Positions 15,321 through 23,649 of a stretch of DNA of 64,000 bases are shown piece by piece. The DNA is from Demequina globuliformis. GTDB lineage: Bacteria; Actinomycetota; Actinomycetes; Actinomycetales; Demequinaceae. Each line of letters starts with the position of its first letter. Within the stretch, counting starts at the first letter, position 1. Where the stretch lies: the NCBI RefSeq assembly GCF_000975155.1, contig NZ_BBRG01000001.1, positions 603,999-667,998 on the forward strand. Reading direction: 5' to 3'. The position numbers and the translations under genes were made by a program. Below the pieces are notes generated by a model. It worked only from the letters and a program-made list of their open reading frames with translations, was not told where the DNA came from and did not search any database.

Positions 15321-16334
15321 TCAGCGCCTCACGAGTTCCTTCCAGAAGGCGTAGTCCATCAGCGGGCGCGTGGCCTTCACGACGATCGGTCGGGAGGCGG
15401 CCCACGAGAACACCACGGAGAACGCAATGAGCACGACGATCATCACTGATTCTGACCAGCCGATGCGGTAGTCGTCCAGGTGCGCGGGGTACAGCACCAA
15501 GGGGTGCAGCAGGTACACGGGCAGGGTTGCGGCGCCGATGGACGCGAGGATCCGGTTGGTGCCGCCGCTCAGCGACAGCACGGCGAGCGTCAAGACCGCG
15601 CCGGCGACGAGCACTCCCCCGCGTTGAAGCATGCCTTCCGCGTTGTATTGACCAATGTCCTCGTAGCTCTCCGACATAAAGAAGATGGAGCGGATGACGG
15701 TCTCTTCGCTCAACCAACTCCACACCAACGCCAACCCGAGGAGCGTGACTGCGGCCAGGCGCATCGGCCCTGTGCGCAGCCGTTGCCACCACCGGTCCTC
15801 CCACAGCAGTCCTGCCGCGAAGAACGGCGCAAAGCAGATAATCCGCTCGAGCGACAGTTCGCGCCCCACCCCTGCGACGGTGCCGAGCAGGACGCCCGCG
15901 AGCGCGAGACCTGGCACAACCCACCACGAACTGCGCAACAGCGGCGCGCTCAGCCGCCATGCCGCGAGCGCCACCAGGTACCACAGGGTCCACGAGGGCG
16001 TGAGGAAACTGGCGGAGAACGCGTCGCCTGTCAGCGCCGATGTGAGCGCCGCGTGGATCACCGTGAACACCGCGTAGGGAAAGGCCAACTTCGCCACTGT
16101 GCGGCCCGGGGCCCACCGGGTGGAGTAGCGCGTCACATATCCGGAGACAAAAACGAACGCTGGCATGTGGAACATGAAGATCCACTGCGCGAGCGTCTCC
16201 GCGTACTGGCCGCTGAGCGGTTCGATGGCGTGGCCAAAGACGACCAACATGATGAGCACGCCAGCAAGGGCGTCGATGGGAGCATCGCGCCTGGTGGTCG
16301 AGCGAGGCGCGGGCGTAGGCGTGGGGGACGTCAC
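15321..16334 (-). CDS. Acyltransferase family 3 membrane protein (fucose-4-O-acetylase-like)
   Basis: The 337-residue protein has about ten membrane helices and the family's N-terminal layout: RRDAPIDALAGVLIMLVVFGHAIEP, with the conserved His in the first helix, then FMFHMPAFVFVSGYVT. Such enzymes transfer acyl groups, often acetyl, to sugars of cell-surface polymers at the membrane. The acceptor is not inferable. It is monocistronic between the glyA promoter and a GNAT gene. The likely start is GTG at 16334, with GACAAT six bases before it, consistent with a leaderless transcript. Confidence 0.82.
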   Translation of the reverse strand: MTSPTPTPAPRSTTRRDAPIDALAGVLIMLVVFGHAIEPLSGQYAETLAQWIFMFHMPAFVFVSGYVTRYSTRWAPGRTVAKLAFPYAVFTVIHAALTSALTGDAFSASFLTPSWTLWYLVALAAWRLSAPLLRSSWWVVPGLALAGVLLGTVAGVGRELSLERIICFAPFFAAGLLWEDRWWQRLRTGPMRLAAVTLLGLALVWSWLSEETVIRSIFFMSESYEDIGQYNAEGMLQRGGVLVAGAVLTLAVLSLSGGTNRILASIGAATLPVYLLHPLVLYPAHLDDYRIGWSESVMIVVLIAFSVVFSWAASRPIVVKATRPLMDYAFWKELVRR

Positions 16335-16370
16335 CTGACTATTGTCTGGCGAGGCGTCTGAGACAGCGAC

Positions 16371-16904
16371 TCAGTTGTCTCCGCGGACCGCGTTGGAGTC
16401 GGCGTCGTCGTCGACGATCGCACCGGACTCCAGAACCTTGCGCAGGTACGCGTAGGTGAGGTCACCGTTGACCTGATCAAACTGGTGCTCGTAGCCGGCC
16501 TTGTTGTACATCGCGATGTTGTGCTTGGAGTTTTGCCCCGTGAACACCCACACTTCGCGGGTCGAGTCCGGCAGGTAGCCGAGTACCGAAAACAGCAGCT
16601 GGGTACCGATGCCCTGGCCCTGCAGGTCAGGCGCCACGGCGAGACGGCCAATGGTCGCCTTGTCACCCTCGAGGCCCACGCGAATCGAGCCGATCAGACG
16701 GTGTCCGGCCCACGCCCCCAGTGTCACGACGTCATCGGACTCAAGGTCCACGATGAGCTCTTCGAGGGTCTGGGTGAGCGCGGGGATGTTGGGGTCGTTG
16801 TAGAGCTGGGCCTCGGTGACGAAGGCGGCGCGCCGCACCGTCAGCAGTTCGCCCGCGTGGGCCTCACCCAAAACATCTATCCGCACGTTGTCTGACTCGG
16901 TCAT
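16371..16904 (-). CDS. GNAT family N-acetyltransferase
   Basis: The 177-residue protein shows the GNAT core: a beta strand with GHRLIGSIRVGLE, then IGRLAVAPDLQGQGIGTQLL containing the acetyl-CoA pyrophosphate loop (QGQGIG), and the C-terminal HNIAMYNKAGYEHQ strand-helix. It acetylates an amine of unknown identity in the cytoplasm. Preceded by CACGAT six bases before the ATG and no SD, so probably leaderless. Divergent from the CDP-alcohol phosphotransferase gene. Confidence 0.85.
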   Translation of the reverse strand: MTESDNVRIDVLGEAHAGELLTVRRAAFVTEAQLYNDPNIPALTQTLEELIVDLESDDVVTLGAWAGHRLIGSIRVGLEGDKATIGRLAVAPDLQGQGIGTQLLFSVLGYLPDSTREVWVFTGQNSKHNIAMYNKAGYEHQFDQVNGDLTYAYLRKVLESGAIVDDDADSNAVRGDN

Positions 16905-17001
16905 GGTCTTATCGTGGCATGTCCGCGCCCACTGGTCAGGCCCGACGCGCTCGCGCGTACCGCGCTGTTCGCCACAAGCGTGGCCACGGGCGCGTGCCGA
17001 C

Positions 17002-17007
17002 TACCCT
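17002..17007 (+). promoter_or_regulatory. -10 hexamer TACCCT of a leaderless promoter
   Basis: TACCCT ends 6 nt before the ATG at 17014; no SD is present. Same arrangement as at purU and the L,D-transpeptidase gene. Confidence 0.55.
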
Positions 17008-17013
17008 GGGCGC

Positions 17014-17823
17014 ATGACCGACGAGACCCTCGAGCCCCGCCTGGGACGCCAACACCCCACCGTGGCCGACGTCAAGCGCGATGGCCAGCCAGAGCACATC
17101 CGCACCCGCGCCAACGCCGAGCACTGGTCTGCGGACGTGTGGTGGCGTCACCTCTCCCCCTACGTCTCGACGACCGCCATCCGCTTGGGCCTCAGTGCCA
17201 ACGCCGTTTCCGTGGTCATGATCCTGTGTGGCTGGGCCGCTGCGGCGTCTCTGCTTGCCGGGGCCTGGTGGGGAGCACTCCTCGCGGTGCTCTTCGCGCA
17301 TGGGCAGATGCTGATCGACGCCGCCGACGGCGAGGTTGCCCGGTGGCGGCGCACCATGTCGCCGCGCGGCATCTTCCTGGACCGCATCGCCCACACCACT
17401 ACGGAGTCGCTCATGCCGCTGTGCTTTGGCATCGGCTTGGGGCTGGGCACAGAAGACGTCTGGAAGGGCGTGGCAGGCGGCGCGGTGCTCGGGCTGCTGG
17501 TGCTCATCAACAAGTCAGTGAACGACGCCGTCGCCGTGTCTCGCGCCTATGCCGGGCTGGGGAAACTCCCCGACACCAAGGCGGCTCACGCACCCAAGCC
17601 GGGGCTGGTCGCCACCGCACGCCGCGCCGCGCGCCTTGTGCCGCTGCACCGGCTGTACCACTCGGTGGAACAGTCACACGTGTACTTTGTCGCTCTTGTG
17701 CTGTCCGTGTGGATCGCTGGTTTTGCCGGCTGGGTACTGCTCGCGATGGTCGTCGTGACGCCGTTCGTCATCGCCGGCCACATCGCGGCCGTGTGGACCT
17801 CCTCGCGCCTGACCGCCCAGTAG
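17014..17823 (+). CDS. CDP-alcohol phosphatidyltransferase family protein with altered last Asp
   Basis: The 269-residue membrane protein contains the CDP-OH-P motif DAADGEVAR (102-110), then Gly119 and Asp123, in exact family spacing. The fourth Asp, thought to be the base that activates the acceptor alcohol, is His127 (FLDRIAHT). Metal-binding Asp102, Asp105 and Asp123 are kept. Around six membrane helices are visible. The enzyme would join a CDP-activated lipid or alcohol to another alcohol; the His suggests a separate subfamily or altered chemistry. ATG at 17014 is set by the -10 box; the longer frame upstream overlaps the GNAT gene. Confidence 0.82.
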   Translation: MTDETLEPRLGRQHPTVADVKRDGQPEHIRTRANAEHWSADVWWRHLSPYVSTTAIRLGLSANAVSVVMILCGWAAAASLLAGAWWGALLAVLFAHGQMLIDAADGEVARWRRTMSPRGIFLDRIAHTTTESLMPLCFGIGLGLGTEDVWKGVAGGAVLGLLVLINKSVNDAVAVSRAYAGLGKLPDTKAAHAPKPGLVATARRAARLVPLHRLYHSVEQSHVYFVALVLSVWIAGFAGWVLLAMVVVTPFVIAGHIAAVWTSSRLTAQ

Positions 17824-17829
17824 CCTCGC

Positions 17830-17835
17830 TACCCT
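17830..17835 (+). promoter_or_regulatory. -10 hexamer TACCCT of a leaderless promoter (purU)
   Basis: TACCCT ends 7 nt before the purU ATG and begins 7 nt after the preceding stop, so purU has its own promoter despite the 19-bp gap. Confidence 0.5.
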
Positions 17836-17842
17836 TACATCC

Positions 17843-18697
17843 ATGACTGCCTCCGACACCCGCTTTGTGCTGGCGCTGTCCTGCCCGGACCAGCCGGGCA
17901 TTGTCCACGCCGTCTCTGGACTTCTGGCCGAGCACGGTGGCAACATCACCGAGTCGCAGCAGTTCGGAGACCCCGACACCGGGTTGTTCTTCATGCGCGT
18001 CGAGGTCACCACGGCGGCTGACGAGGACGCGCTGCGCTCCGCCGTCGCCGGGCTGGCGGAGCGGTTCTCGATGTCGTGGAAGCTCGACCGTGCGGGCCGC
18101 CGCATGCGCACGCTCGTGATGGTCTCGAAGTCGGCTCACTGCGCCAACGACTTGCTGTTCCGCGAGCGCGCCGGCACGCTTCCCATCGACATTGTGGGCG
18201 TGACCGGCAACCACACCACGCTCGCGGACCTCGCGGGCTTCTACGGCAAGCCGTTCACCCACATCCCGGTCACCGCTGACACCAAGCCGGCTGCCGAAGC
18301 CGCGCTGCTCGACCTTGTGTCAGAGCTCGATGTGGAACTCGTGGTCCTCGCGCGCTACATGCAAATCCTGTCGCCGTCCCTGTCGGAGGCACTACGAGGG
18401 CGAGCGATCAACATTCACCACTCGTTCCTGCCGTCATTCAAGGGCGCGCGACCGTACTTCCAAGCCCACGACCGTGGCGTTAAGCTCATTGGCGCCACGG
18501 CCCACTATGTGACGAGTGACCTGGACGAGGGTCCCATCATCGAGCAGGAAATCGAGCGGGTCGATCACACCCATACGCCTGAGTCGCTCACTGCCGTGGG
18601 GGCCGACGTGGAGCGCCGCGCGCTCGCTCGCGCCGTCCGCTGGCACGCGGAGCACCGCGTGCTGCTCGATGGCCACCGGACCATCGTTTTCAAGTAG
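17843..18697 (+). CDS. purU: Formyltetrahydrofolate deformylase
   Basis: The 284-residue protein has an N-terminal ACT domain (about 8-85, LSCPDQPGIVHAVSGLL) and a formyltransferase-type hydrolase domain. The catalytic triad of this superfamily is visible as Asn/His in INIHHSFLPSF and Asp in TSDLDEGPIIEQ. It hydrolyses 10-formyl-THF to THF and formate, balancing the one-carbon pool that glyA and folD fill. It lies a few kilobases from these genes and from purN/purH further on. ATG at 17843 fits both family start and leaderless promoter. Confidence 0.94.
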   Translation: MTASDTRFVLALSCPDQPGIVHAVSGLLAEHGGNITESQQFGDPDTGLFFMRVEVTTAADEDALRSAVAGLAERFSMSWKLDRAGRRMRTLVMVSKSAHCANDLLFRERAGTLPIDIVGVTGNHTTLADLAGFYGKPFTHIPVTADTKPAAEAALLDLVSELDVELVVLARYMQILSPSLSEALRGRAINIHHSFLPSFKGARPYFQAHDRGVKLIGATAHYVTSDLDEGPIIEQEIERVDHTHTPESLTAVGADVERRALARAVRWHAEHRVLLDGHRTIVFK

Positions 18698-18699
18698 CG

Positions 18700-19584
18700 C
18701 TACAGCACAAGCAGACGCCCGTTGCGGGCGATGAACCACACGCTCTTCCACCCCATCTTGGGCTGGTCGCGCGGGCACTCCCGCCAGCCGGCCCACCAGC
18801 CTTCAAACCACGGCTTCAGGGTGGACGGATGTCGCCATGACCTCGCTACCTGGATAATGGCCCAGTTAGTTGCGTACACCACCGACAGCGGAGCTGGCAG
18901 GTTGCGCCGAGCGCACCACACCCGGTTGCGTGCCGAAAGCTGGTAGTACTGATCATGGCGCGTCGGCGGCTTCACTGGGTGGTAGATCGGTAAGTCCGGG
19001 TCGTAGACGACCTGCATTCGCTGTTCCCAGACTCGCCACGCGAGTTCTATACCTTCGTGCGCGTAAAAGTAGTCTGCTGGCCAACCACCCGCGCTCAAAA
19101 ACACTGACCTGCGCACCGCCACAGCACCCTCCCAGAGCGAGAACGCATTCATGGGGTGGTCTGGGACCCGCCCGCCAATGCGCGGGACCCATCGAGTCGG
19201 CGCTTCTTTACCCTTCCGATCCGAGACTCGGCCTTGGACCGCGCCGTAGTCGGGAAACTCGTTCATCCGGCGTCTTATATCGCGCAACACCGTATCGCTT
19301 GCAAGTTCAGCGTCGTCGTCGAGGAAAAACAGCAAACGTCCCTCTACCTTGTCGACACCTGCATTTCTTCCAGCGGGAATCCCGATGTTATGCCGGAGAG
19401 CGAGGGTTCTTACCGATGGGAACTGGATGTGGACCGAAGGGTCCCAGCCATTGCCCACGACAAGCACGTCCGTAGAGACGTCCCGTTGCCTCAGCACTGA
19501 AGCTATGGCACGTCCTAAACGCTTGCGTCGCTTCCCCATAGTGAGGATGACGACGCCAAAGTCGGGCGTCTCGGGTTCAGGCAT
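18700..19584 (-). CDS. Family 2 glycosyltransferase
   Basis: The 294-residue protein has a GT-A fold: FGVVILTMGKR at the N-terminus, nucleotide-sugar residues in GIPAGRNAGV, and the metal-binding DDD at 89-91 (FFLDDDAEL). Later WEGAVAVRRSVF and YAHEGIELAWRVWEQ carry the acceptor loop and probable base (Glu-Gly-Ile-Glu variant of the ED motif). It probably adds a sugar to a surface polysaccharide or lipid. It stands alone, convergent with purU (2 bp gap). Base composition looks somewhat less GC-rich than its neighbours, which may mean transfer. Confidence 0.83.
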   Translation of the reverse strand: MPEPETPDFGVVILTMGKRRKRLGRAIASVLRQRDVSTDVLVVGNGWDPSVHIQFPSVRTLALRHNIGIPAGRNAGVDKVEGRLLFFLDDDAELASDTVLRDIRRRMNEFPDYGAVQGRVSDRKGKEAPTRWVPRIGGRVPDHPMNAFSLWEGAVAVRRSVFLSAGGWPADYFYAHEGIELAWRVWEQRMQVVYDPDLPIYHPVKPPTRHDQYYQLSARNRVWCARRNLPAPLSVVYATNWAIIQVARSWRHPSTLKPWFEGWWAGWRECPRDQPKMGWKSVWFIARNGRLLVL

Positions 19585-19635
19585 GGGTCGAGTTTACCGG
19601 CGTGTCACCTAGGTCCAGGGACGTCACCGGCGCCG

Positions 19636-20511
19636 CTATGCCAGGCCCAGGAGCGCACGCGGGGTGGTCGACGCCGCTGCCAGCGCGTCTGCCTCGGGCA
19701 CGCCGGCCTCGACACACACCTCGACGGCGCGTGCCATCGTGAGCGTAGAGCCGGCGATAGTGTCCGTGCCTTTCAGTACCGCCTTGCGGTCCTTGACCTC
19801 GACCTCAAGCTCGCCGAGCATGTAGTCGCCCTCGGCAGCGGCAGCCGCAGCCATCGCGTCCGTCACCAGCACCACGCGGCCGGGCGCCGCGCGGAAGACA
19901 GTGGCGATGAGTGCGGGATCGACGTGGATACCGTCGGCGATGAGTTCGATGAAGACGCGCTCGTCGTCAAGGGCCGCGCCTACGGGACCAATTTCGCGGC
20001 CGATAATGCCCCTCATCGCGTTGAAACCGTGCGTGATGAGCGTGGCGCCCGCGTCGAACGCTTCGCGCGACAGCGCCGCGGTGGCCTCGGTGTGCCCCAC
20101 GGCGACAATGACACCCTCGGCCGCAAAACGCTCGATCGCCTCGAGCGCTCCTTCGCGGGCGGGGTCCATCGTGATCTGGCGGATCGCCCCGTCGGCGGCC
20201 TCAAGCAGTTCGTCGACGACGTCCTTCGAGGGATCGATGAGGTTCGCGGGCTTGTGTGCGCCCTTGCGTTCGAGCGCCAGGAACGGCCCCTCGAGGTGGA
20301 GTCCAAGGATTGACTCGTCCTCAGCCATCGCGTCACGCACCACACCTATCGCCGTGACGATCTCCGGGATGGTGAGCGACACCAGCGACGCAACCATGGC
20401 GCTCGTGCCTGCGTCCCGGTGAGCTTTCGCGGCTGCCAGGGTCGCGTCGACGGATTCACCAAAGGCGAAGCCCCCGCCACCGTGGCAGTGGATGTCGGTC
20501 AACTGAGCCAT
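19636..20511 (-). CDS. nagA: N-acetylglucosamine-6-phosphate deacetylase, short form
   Basis: Removes the acetyl group from GlcNAc-6-P. At 291 residues it is about 80-90 shorter than usual NagA. The protein begins directly at the first metal motif (DIHCHGGGG, His8 and His10), so the small beta-sandwich domain normally formed by the N- and C-termini is missing. The rest of the active site is present: HLEGPF (Glu ligand), VGHTEA and THGFNAM (His ligands) and VTDAM (catalytic Asp). The start is well supported by AAGGAGG 7 nt before the ATG, so this is not a mis-set start. Last gene of the sugar operon. Confidence 0.88.
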   Translation of the reverse strand: MAQLTDIHCHGGGGFAFGESVDATLAAAKAHRDAGTSAMVASLVSLTIPEIVTAIGVVRDAMAEDESILGLHLEGPFLALERKGAHKPANLIDPSKDVVDELLEAADGAIRQITMDPAREGALEAIERFAAEGVIVAVGHTEATAALSREAFDAGATLITHGFNAMRGIIGREIGPVGAALDDERVFIELIADGIHVDPALIATVFRAAPGRVVLVTDAMAAAAAAEGDYMLGELEVEVKDRKAVLKGTDTIAGSTLTMARAVEVCVEAGVPEADALAAASTTPRALLGLA

Positions 20512-20532
20512 GACGAGCCTCCTTGTGCGGCC

Positions 20533-21315
20533 TTAGATGCCCTGCCAGTCGGGCTTATTGCGCTGCGCGTGACGGTAGTAGTCGACGAACTTCAGCTTCG
20601 ACGCGGCGGCCTCATCAATGACCACGGTCGCGTGCGGGTGGAGTTGGATCGCAGAGCCGGGCATCGCTGCGGACAGCGCGCCTTCCACTGCCCCGGCCAC
20701 GGCGTCTGCCTTGCCCTCCCCGAACGCGAGCATGACCAGGTGACCGGCGCGCAAGATGGTGCCGAGCCCCTGAGTGACACAGTGCATCGGGACGTCGTCG
20801 ATCGAGTCAAAGAAGCGGGCGTTGTCTTCGCGTGTCTGCTCCGTCAGCGTCTTGACACGAGTGAGTGAACCGAAGCTTGATCCGGGCTCGTTGAAGGCGA
20901 GGTGGCCATCCGTGCCGATGCCGAGCAGTTGGAGGTCAACGCCGCCGTGGGCGCGCAGCGCGGCTTCGTAGCGCTCTCCGGCCGTCTCAACGCCCTCGGC
21001 GGAGCCGTCGGGAACATTGACGCGCGCGGGGTCTAACCCGAGCGGTTCGGTGACCTCGCGGTCGACGACTGCCCGGTAGCTCTCGGGGTGCCCGGCGGGC
21101 AGGCCAACGTACTCGTCGAGCGCGAAGCACGTGATCCCGGTGAAATCGACACCAGCCTGGGCGTGGTTGGCGAGGCCCCGGTAGACAGGCAGCGGCGTCG
21201 AGCCGGTGGCGACGCCAAGAGTGTAGGCGGGGTTCGCAGCCACCTTGGCAGCGATGTGGTCCGCGACGAGTGCGCCAGCGGCGTCCTTGTCAGCAACGAT
21301 GAGTACTTCAGCCAT
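20533..21315 (-). CDS. nagB: Glucosamine-6-phosphate deaminase
   Basis: The 260-residue protein converts glucosamine-6-P to fructose-6-P and ammonia. Family signatures are complete: VATGSTPLPVYRG, FALDEYVGLPAGHPESY with the catalytic Asp, and GIGTDGHLAFNEPGSS with the His that opens the sugar ring. ATG at 21315 is used (GGGAG upstream); nine further codons in frame upstream are inside the ROK kinase gene. It overlaps the ROK kinase 3' end by 8 bp and is followed 21 bp later by nagA. Confidence 0.94.
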   Translation of the reverse strand: MAEVLIVADKDAAGALVADHIAAKVAANPAYTLGVATGSTPLPVYRGLANHAQAGVDFTGITCFALDEYVGLPAGHPESYRAVVDREVTEPLGLDPARVNVPDGSAEGVETAGERYEAALRAHGGVDLQLLGIGTDGHLAFNEPGSSFGSLTRVKTLTEQTREDNARFFDSIDDVPMHCVTQGLGTILRAGHLVMLAFGEGKADAVAGAVEGALSAAMPGSAIQLHPHATVVIDEAAASKLKFVDYYRHAQRNKPDWQGI

Positions 21316-22213
21316 GTTCAACTCCCAACATTGCCGCCCCAATGGCGGCGACGGGCTTATAGCCCTCGAGCATTCGAGTTCGCTTGGCTAGCGCCAGCGA
21401 ACTGAGGAAGGACGATGCCTCCGACCATTCATCCAGGACCGCTGTGGTGCCGTCAAGGAGAGTGTCCCCCAGGCCCGTGAGCCCGCCCCCCACGATCACC
21501 TGTTCCACGTCATACGCGAGCACCAGAACGCGGATGGCCGATGCCACACCGACGTAGAGCCGTTCGCGGATCGCCTCCGCCGCGGGGTCGCCCTTGGCTG
21601 CGGCGGCCATGATGGTGCGGGCATCCGAATCCGGCACGCCCCACTGGCGGACAATGCCGGAGCCGGAGGCGTACGTTTCGAGGCCGCCGGGGACGCCCTC
21701 AGCATCCACGGGCCCACGCGGGTCGATGCTGACGTAACCGATCTCCCCCGCAGCGCCATACGCGCCGCGCCACAACCGGCCATCGAGAATAATCCCCGCC
21801 GCCAGGCCCGTGCCGAGGTTGAGGTAGGCCACAGAGTTCGCATCCGGCGCCGCCAGGCGCCATGCACCAATCGCCGCAGCCGATACGTCGTTCTCGACGT
21901 ACACGCCACGCCCCCACAGCTTCCCCAGCTCACCCGCGAGGTCGAGTTCCTTGAGGTCAAGGTTCTGCGCATACCGCACAATGCCGTCAGTCACGGTGCC
22001 AGGAATACCCACACCGACCGTCGCGGCGTCCGCGACCGTGATGCCTGCCTCCGCGGTGAGGGTCGCGACGGCTTCCGCGGTGGCGGCCACCACGCCCTCC
22101 GGACCACGGCGCACCGGGATGCGGTGACGACCCAGCACCTCCGCGTTCTCATCCACCACGACTGCATCGATCTTTGTGCCGCCGATGTCGACGCCAATGT
22201 GCACGCCGCTCAT
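21308..22213 (-). CDS. ROK family sugar kinase, probably N-acetylglucosamine kinase
   Basis: The 301-residue protein has the ROK phosphate loop GVDIGGTKIDAVVVD, the sugar/catalytic region YVENDVSAAAIGAW and GTGLAAGIILDG, and lacks any HTH, so it is a kinase rather than a repressor. Position between the GH3 enzyme and nagB makes GlcNAc the likely substrate. The zinc motif normal in ROK proteins (CxCGxxGCxE) is replaced by a cysteine-free stretch, AEGVPGGLETYAS, where only the Glu remains. ATG at 22213 overlaps the GH3 stop (ATGA). Confidence 0.85.
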   Translation of the reverse strand: MSGVHIGVDIGGTKIDAVVVDENAEVLGRHRIPVRRGPEGVVAATAEAVATLTAEAGITVADAATVGVGIPGTVTDGIVRYAQNLDLKELDLAGELGKLWGRGVYVENDVSAAAIGAWRLAAPDANSVAYLNLGTGLAAGIILDGRLWRGAYGAAGEIGYVSIDPRGPVDAEGVPGGLETYASGSGIVRQWGVPDSDARTIMAAAAKGDPAAEAIRERLYVGVASAIRVLVLAYDVEQVIVGGGLTGLGDTLLDGTTAVLDEWSEASSFLSSLALAKRTRMLEGYKPVAAIGAAMLGVEHG

Positions 22214-23649
22214 GCGAGCACCTCCTTCAAAGCTTGTCCCACCAGGCGCGAGGCGCCAAAGGTGGCGATATCTGCGTACGGCTCGTCGAGTTCGGGCCAC
22301 CCCATGTCGATCACCAGCGCGCCGTGCTGGCGAGCCTGGTCGATCGCGGCACGAGCCCACGCGTGACGGTGGTTGTCCTTGCCGACCACGACCATCAACG
22401 CATCCGGGTCGGGGACAAAATCTCCTAGCGGCGCGTGAGGCGTGACAACGGCGTCGGCCTCCACCCCGTCAGCGAACGGCCCCCACGGACTATCTCCCAC
22501 CGCCATGTTGGCGGCAGGCTCAAGCCGAACCCACTGAAGCCGCTGCACCGCGCCGCGCGCAGCCAACTTCGCACGAGCATCGGCCGTCATCCGGAACGCT
22601 CCCGCCACAGCGCTCGGCCCAAGCCCGAGGGTCTCCCCTCGGCTAAGACCCTCGGGCACGGGCGCGTGTTCGGCACGCTCGGAAAACTGGGCAACCATGG
22701 CGCCGATGCGCCCGGCGGCCTCGCGAACGCGCTCCGCCGTCAGTGCTCCTGTCGAGATCGCGCGCTCAATGGCCTCCGCCAAGTCGGTGATCTCGTCATC
22801 GGTGTTGCCATAGCCAACGCACAGCAGGTCGACTCCGGCCGCGAGCGCCTTGACCCCCGCGCCCGTCGTCCCTCCGTACGCTTGCGCTCCGGCCATATTC
22901 AGCGCATCGGAGACGACCACGCCCTCAAAACCCATCTGCTCGCGCAATAGGCCCGTGATGATCGGCTTCGAGAACGTTCCTGCGTTGTCCGGATCAAGAG
23001 CTGGCACCATGATGTGTGCGCTCATGATCGCGGCCACTCCCGCGTCGATCGTCGCTGCGAAGGGCGGGAGTTCCCGTTCCCTGAGGACATCAGCCGAGGC
23101 TGCGACCGTCGGCAGGTCGTGGTGGGAGTCCAGCGCGGTGTCTCCGTGACCCGGGAAGTGCTTGGCGGTGGCAGCGACCCCTGTCGACTGCAGGCCTTGC
23201 GTCCACGCAACGGCGTGCCGTGCAACGAGGTCGGGATGGTCCCCAAACGCCCTCACCCCGATCACGGGGTTATGGGCGTTTGAGTTGACATCCGCCTCGG
23301 GCGCCAGCGTGAGGTTCACGCCGGCCTCCCTCAGCTCCCAGCCCACCTGAGTGCCCACCGCTCGGGTGGCCTCAAGGTTGTCCAACCGGCCGAGGATCGC
23401 GCATCCGGGGTACGGCGAACCCTCGCGCTGGTACAGACGCGAGACGTCGCCGCCTTCCTCATCGATCGCGACCACGGCGCGAGGGTTCGCGGCGTAGATC
23501 CGGTCGGTGAGGCCCCGGAGCTGCTCAGGAGAGGAGACGTTAGTGCCGAACAGGCACACGCCTCCCATCCCCTGACGCAGGCGGCGTTCCACCCATTCCG
23601 GCAACTCGGTGCCGAGAAAGCCCGGCATGAGTACCGAAAGGGGGTTCAT
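22210..23649 (-). CDS. Family 3 beta-N-acetylglucosaminidase/phosphorylase (NagZ/Nag3-like)
   Basis: The 479-residue protein has the NagZ motif KHFPGHGDT (163-171), which carries the His-Asp acid/base pair typical of GH3 N-acetylhexosaminidases, and the nucleophile Asp248 in VVSDALNMAGA. A second domain (about 340-479) follows. There is no signal peptide, so it acts in the cytoplasm on imported oligosaccharides. The His-type acid/base and two-domain layout match the Cellulomonas fimi Nag3 group, shown in published work to use phosphate and release GlcNAc-1-P; whether this enzyme does so is inference. Overlaps the permease gene (ATGA). Confidence 0.87.
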   Translation of the reverse strand: MNPLSVLMPGFLGTELPEWVERRLRQGMGGVCLFGTNVSSPEQLRGLTDRIYAANPRAVVAIDEEGGDVSRLYQREGSPYPGCAILGRLDNLEATRAVGTQVGWELREAGVNLTLAPEADVNSNAHNPVIGVRAFGDHPDLVARHAVAWTQGLQSTGVAATAKHFPGHGDTALDSHHDLPTVAASADVLRERELPPFAATIDAGVAAIMSAHIMVPALDPDNAGTFSKPIITGLLREQMGFEGVVVSDALNMAGAQAYGGTTGAGVKALAAGVDLLCVGYGNTDDEITDLAEAIERAISTGALTAERVREAAGRIGAMVAQFSERAEHAPVPEGLSRGETLGLGPSAVAGAFRMTADARAKLAARGAVQRLQWVRLEPAANMAVGDSPWGPFADGVEADAVVTPHAPLGDFVPDPDALMVVVGKDNHRHAWARAAIDQARQHGALVIDMGWPELDEPYADIATFGASRLVGQALKEVLA

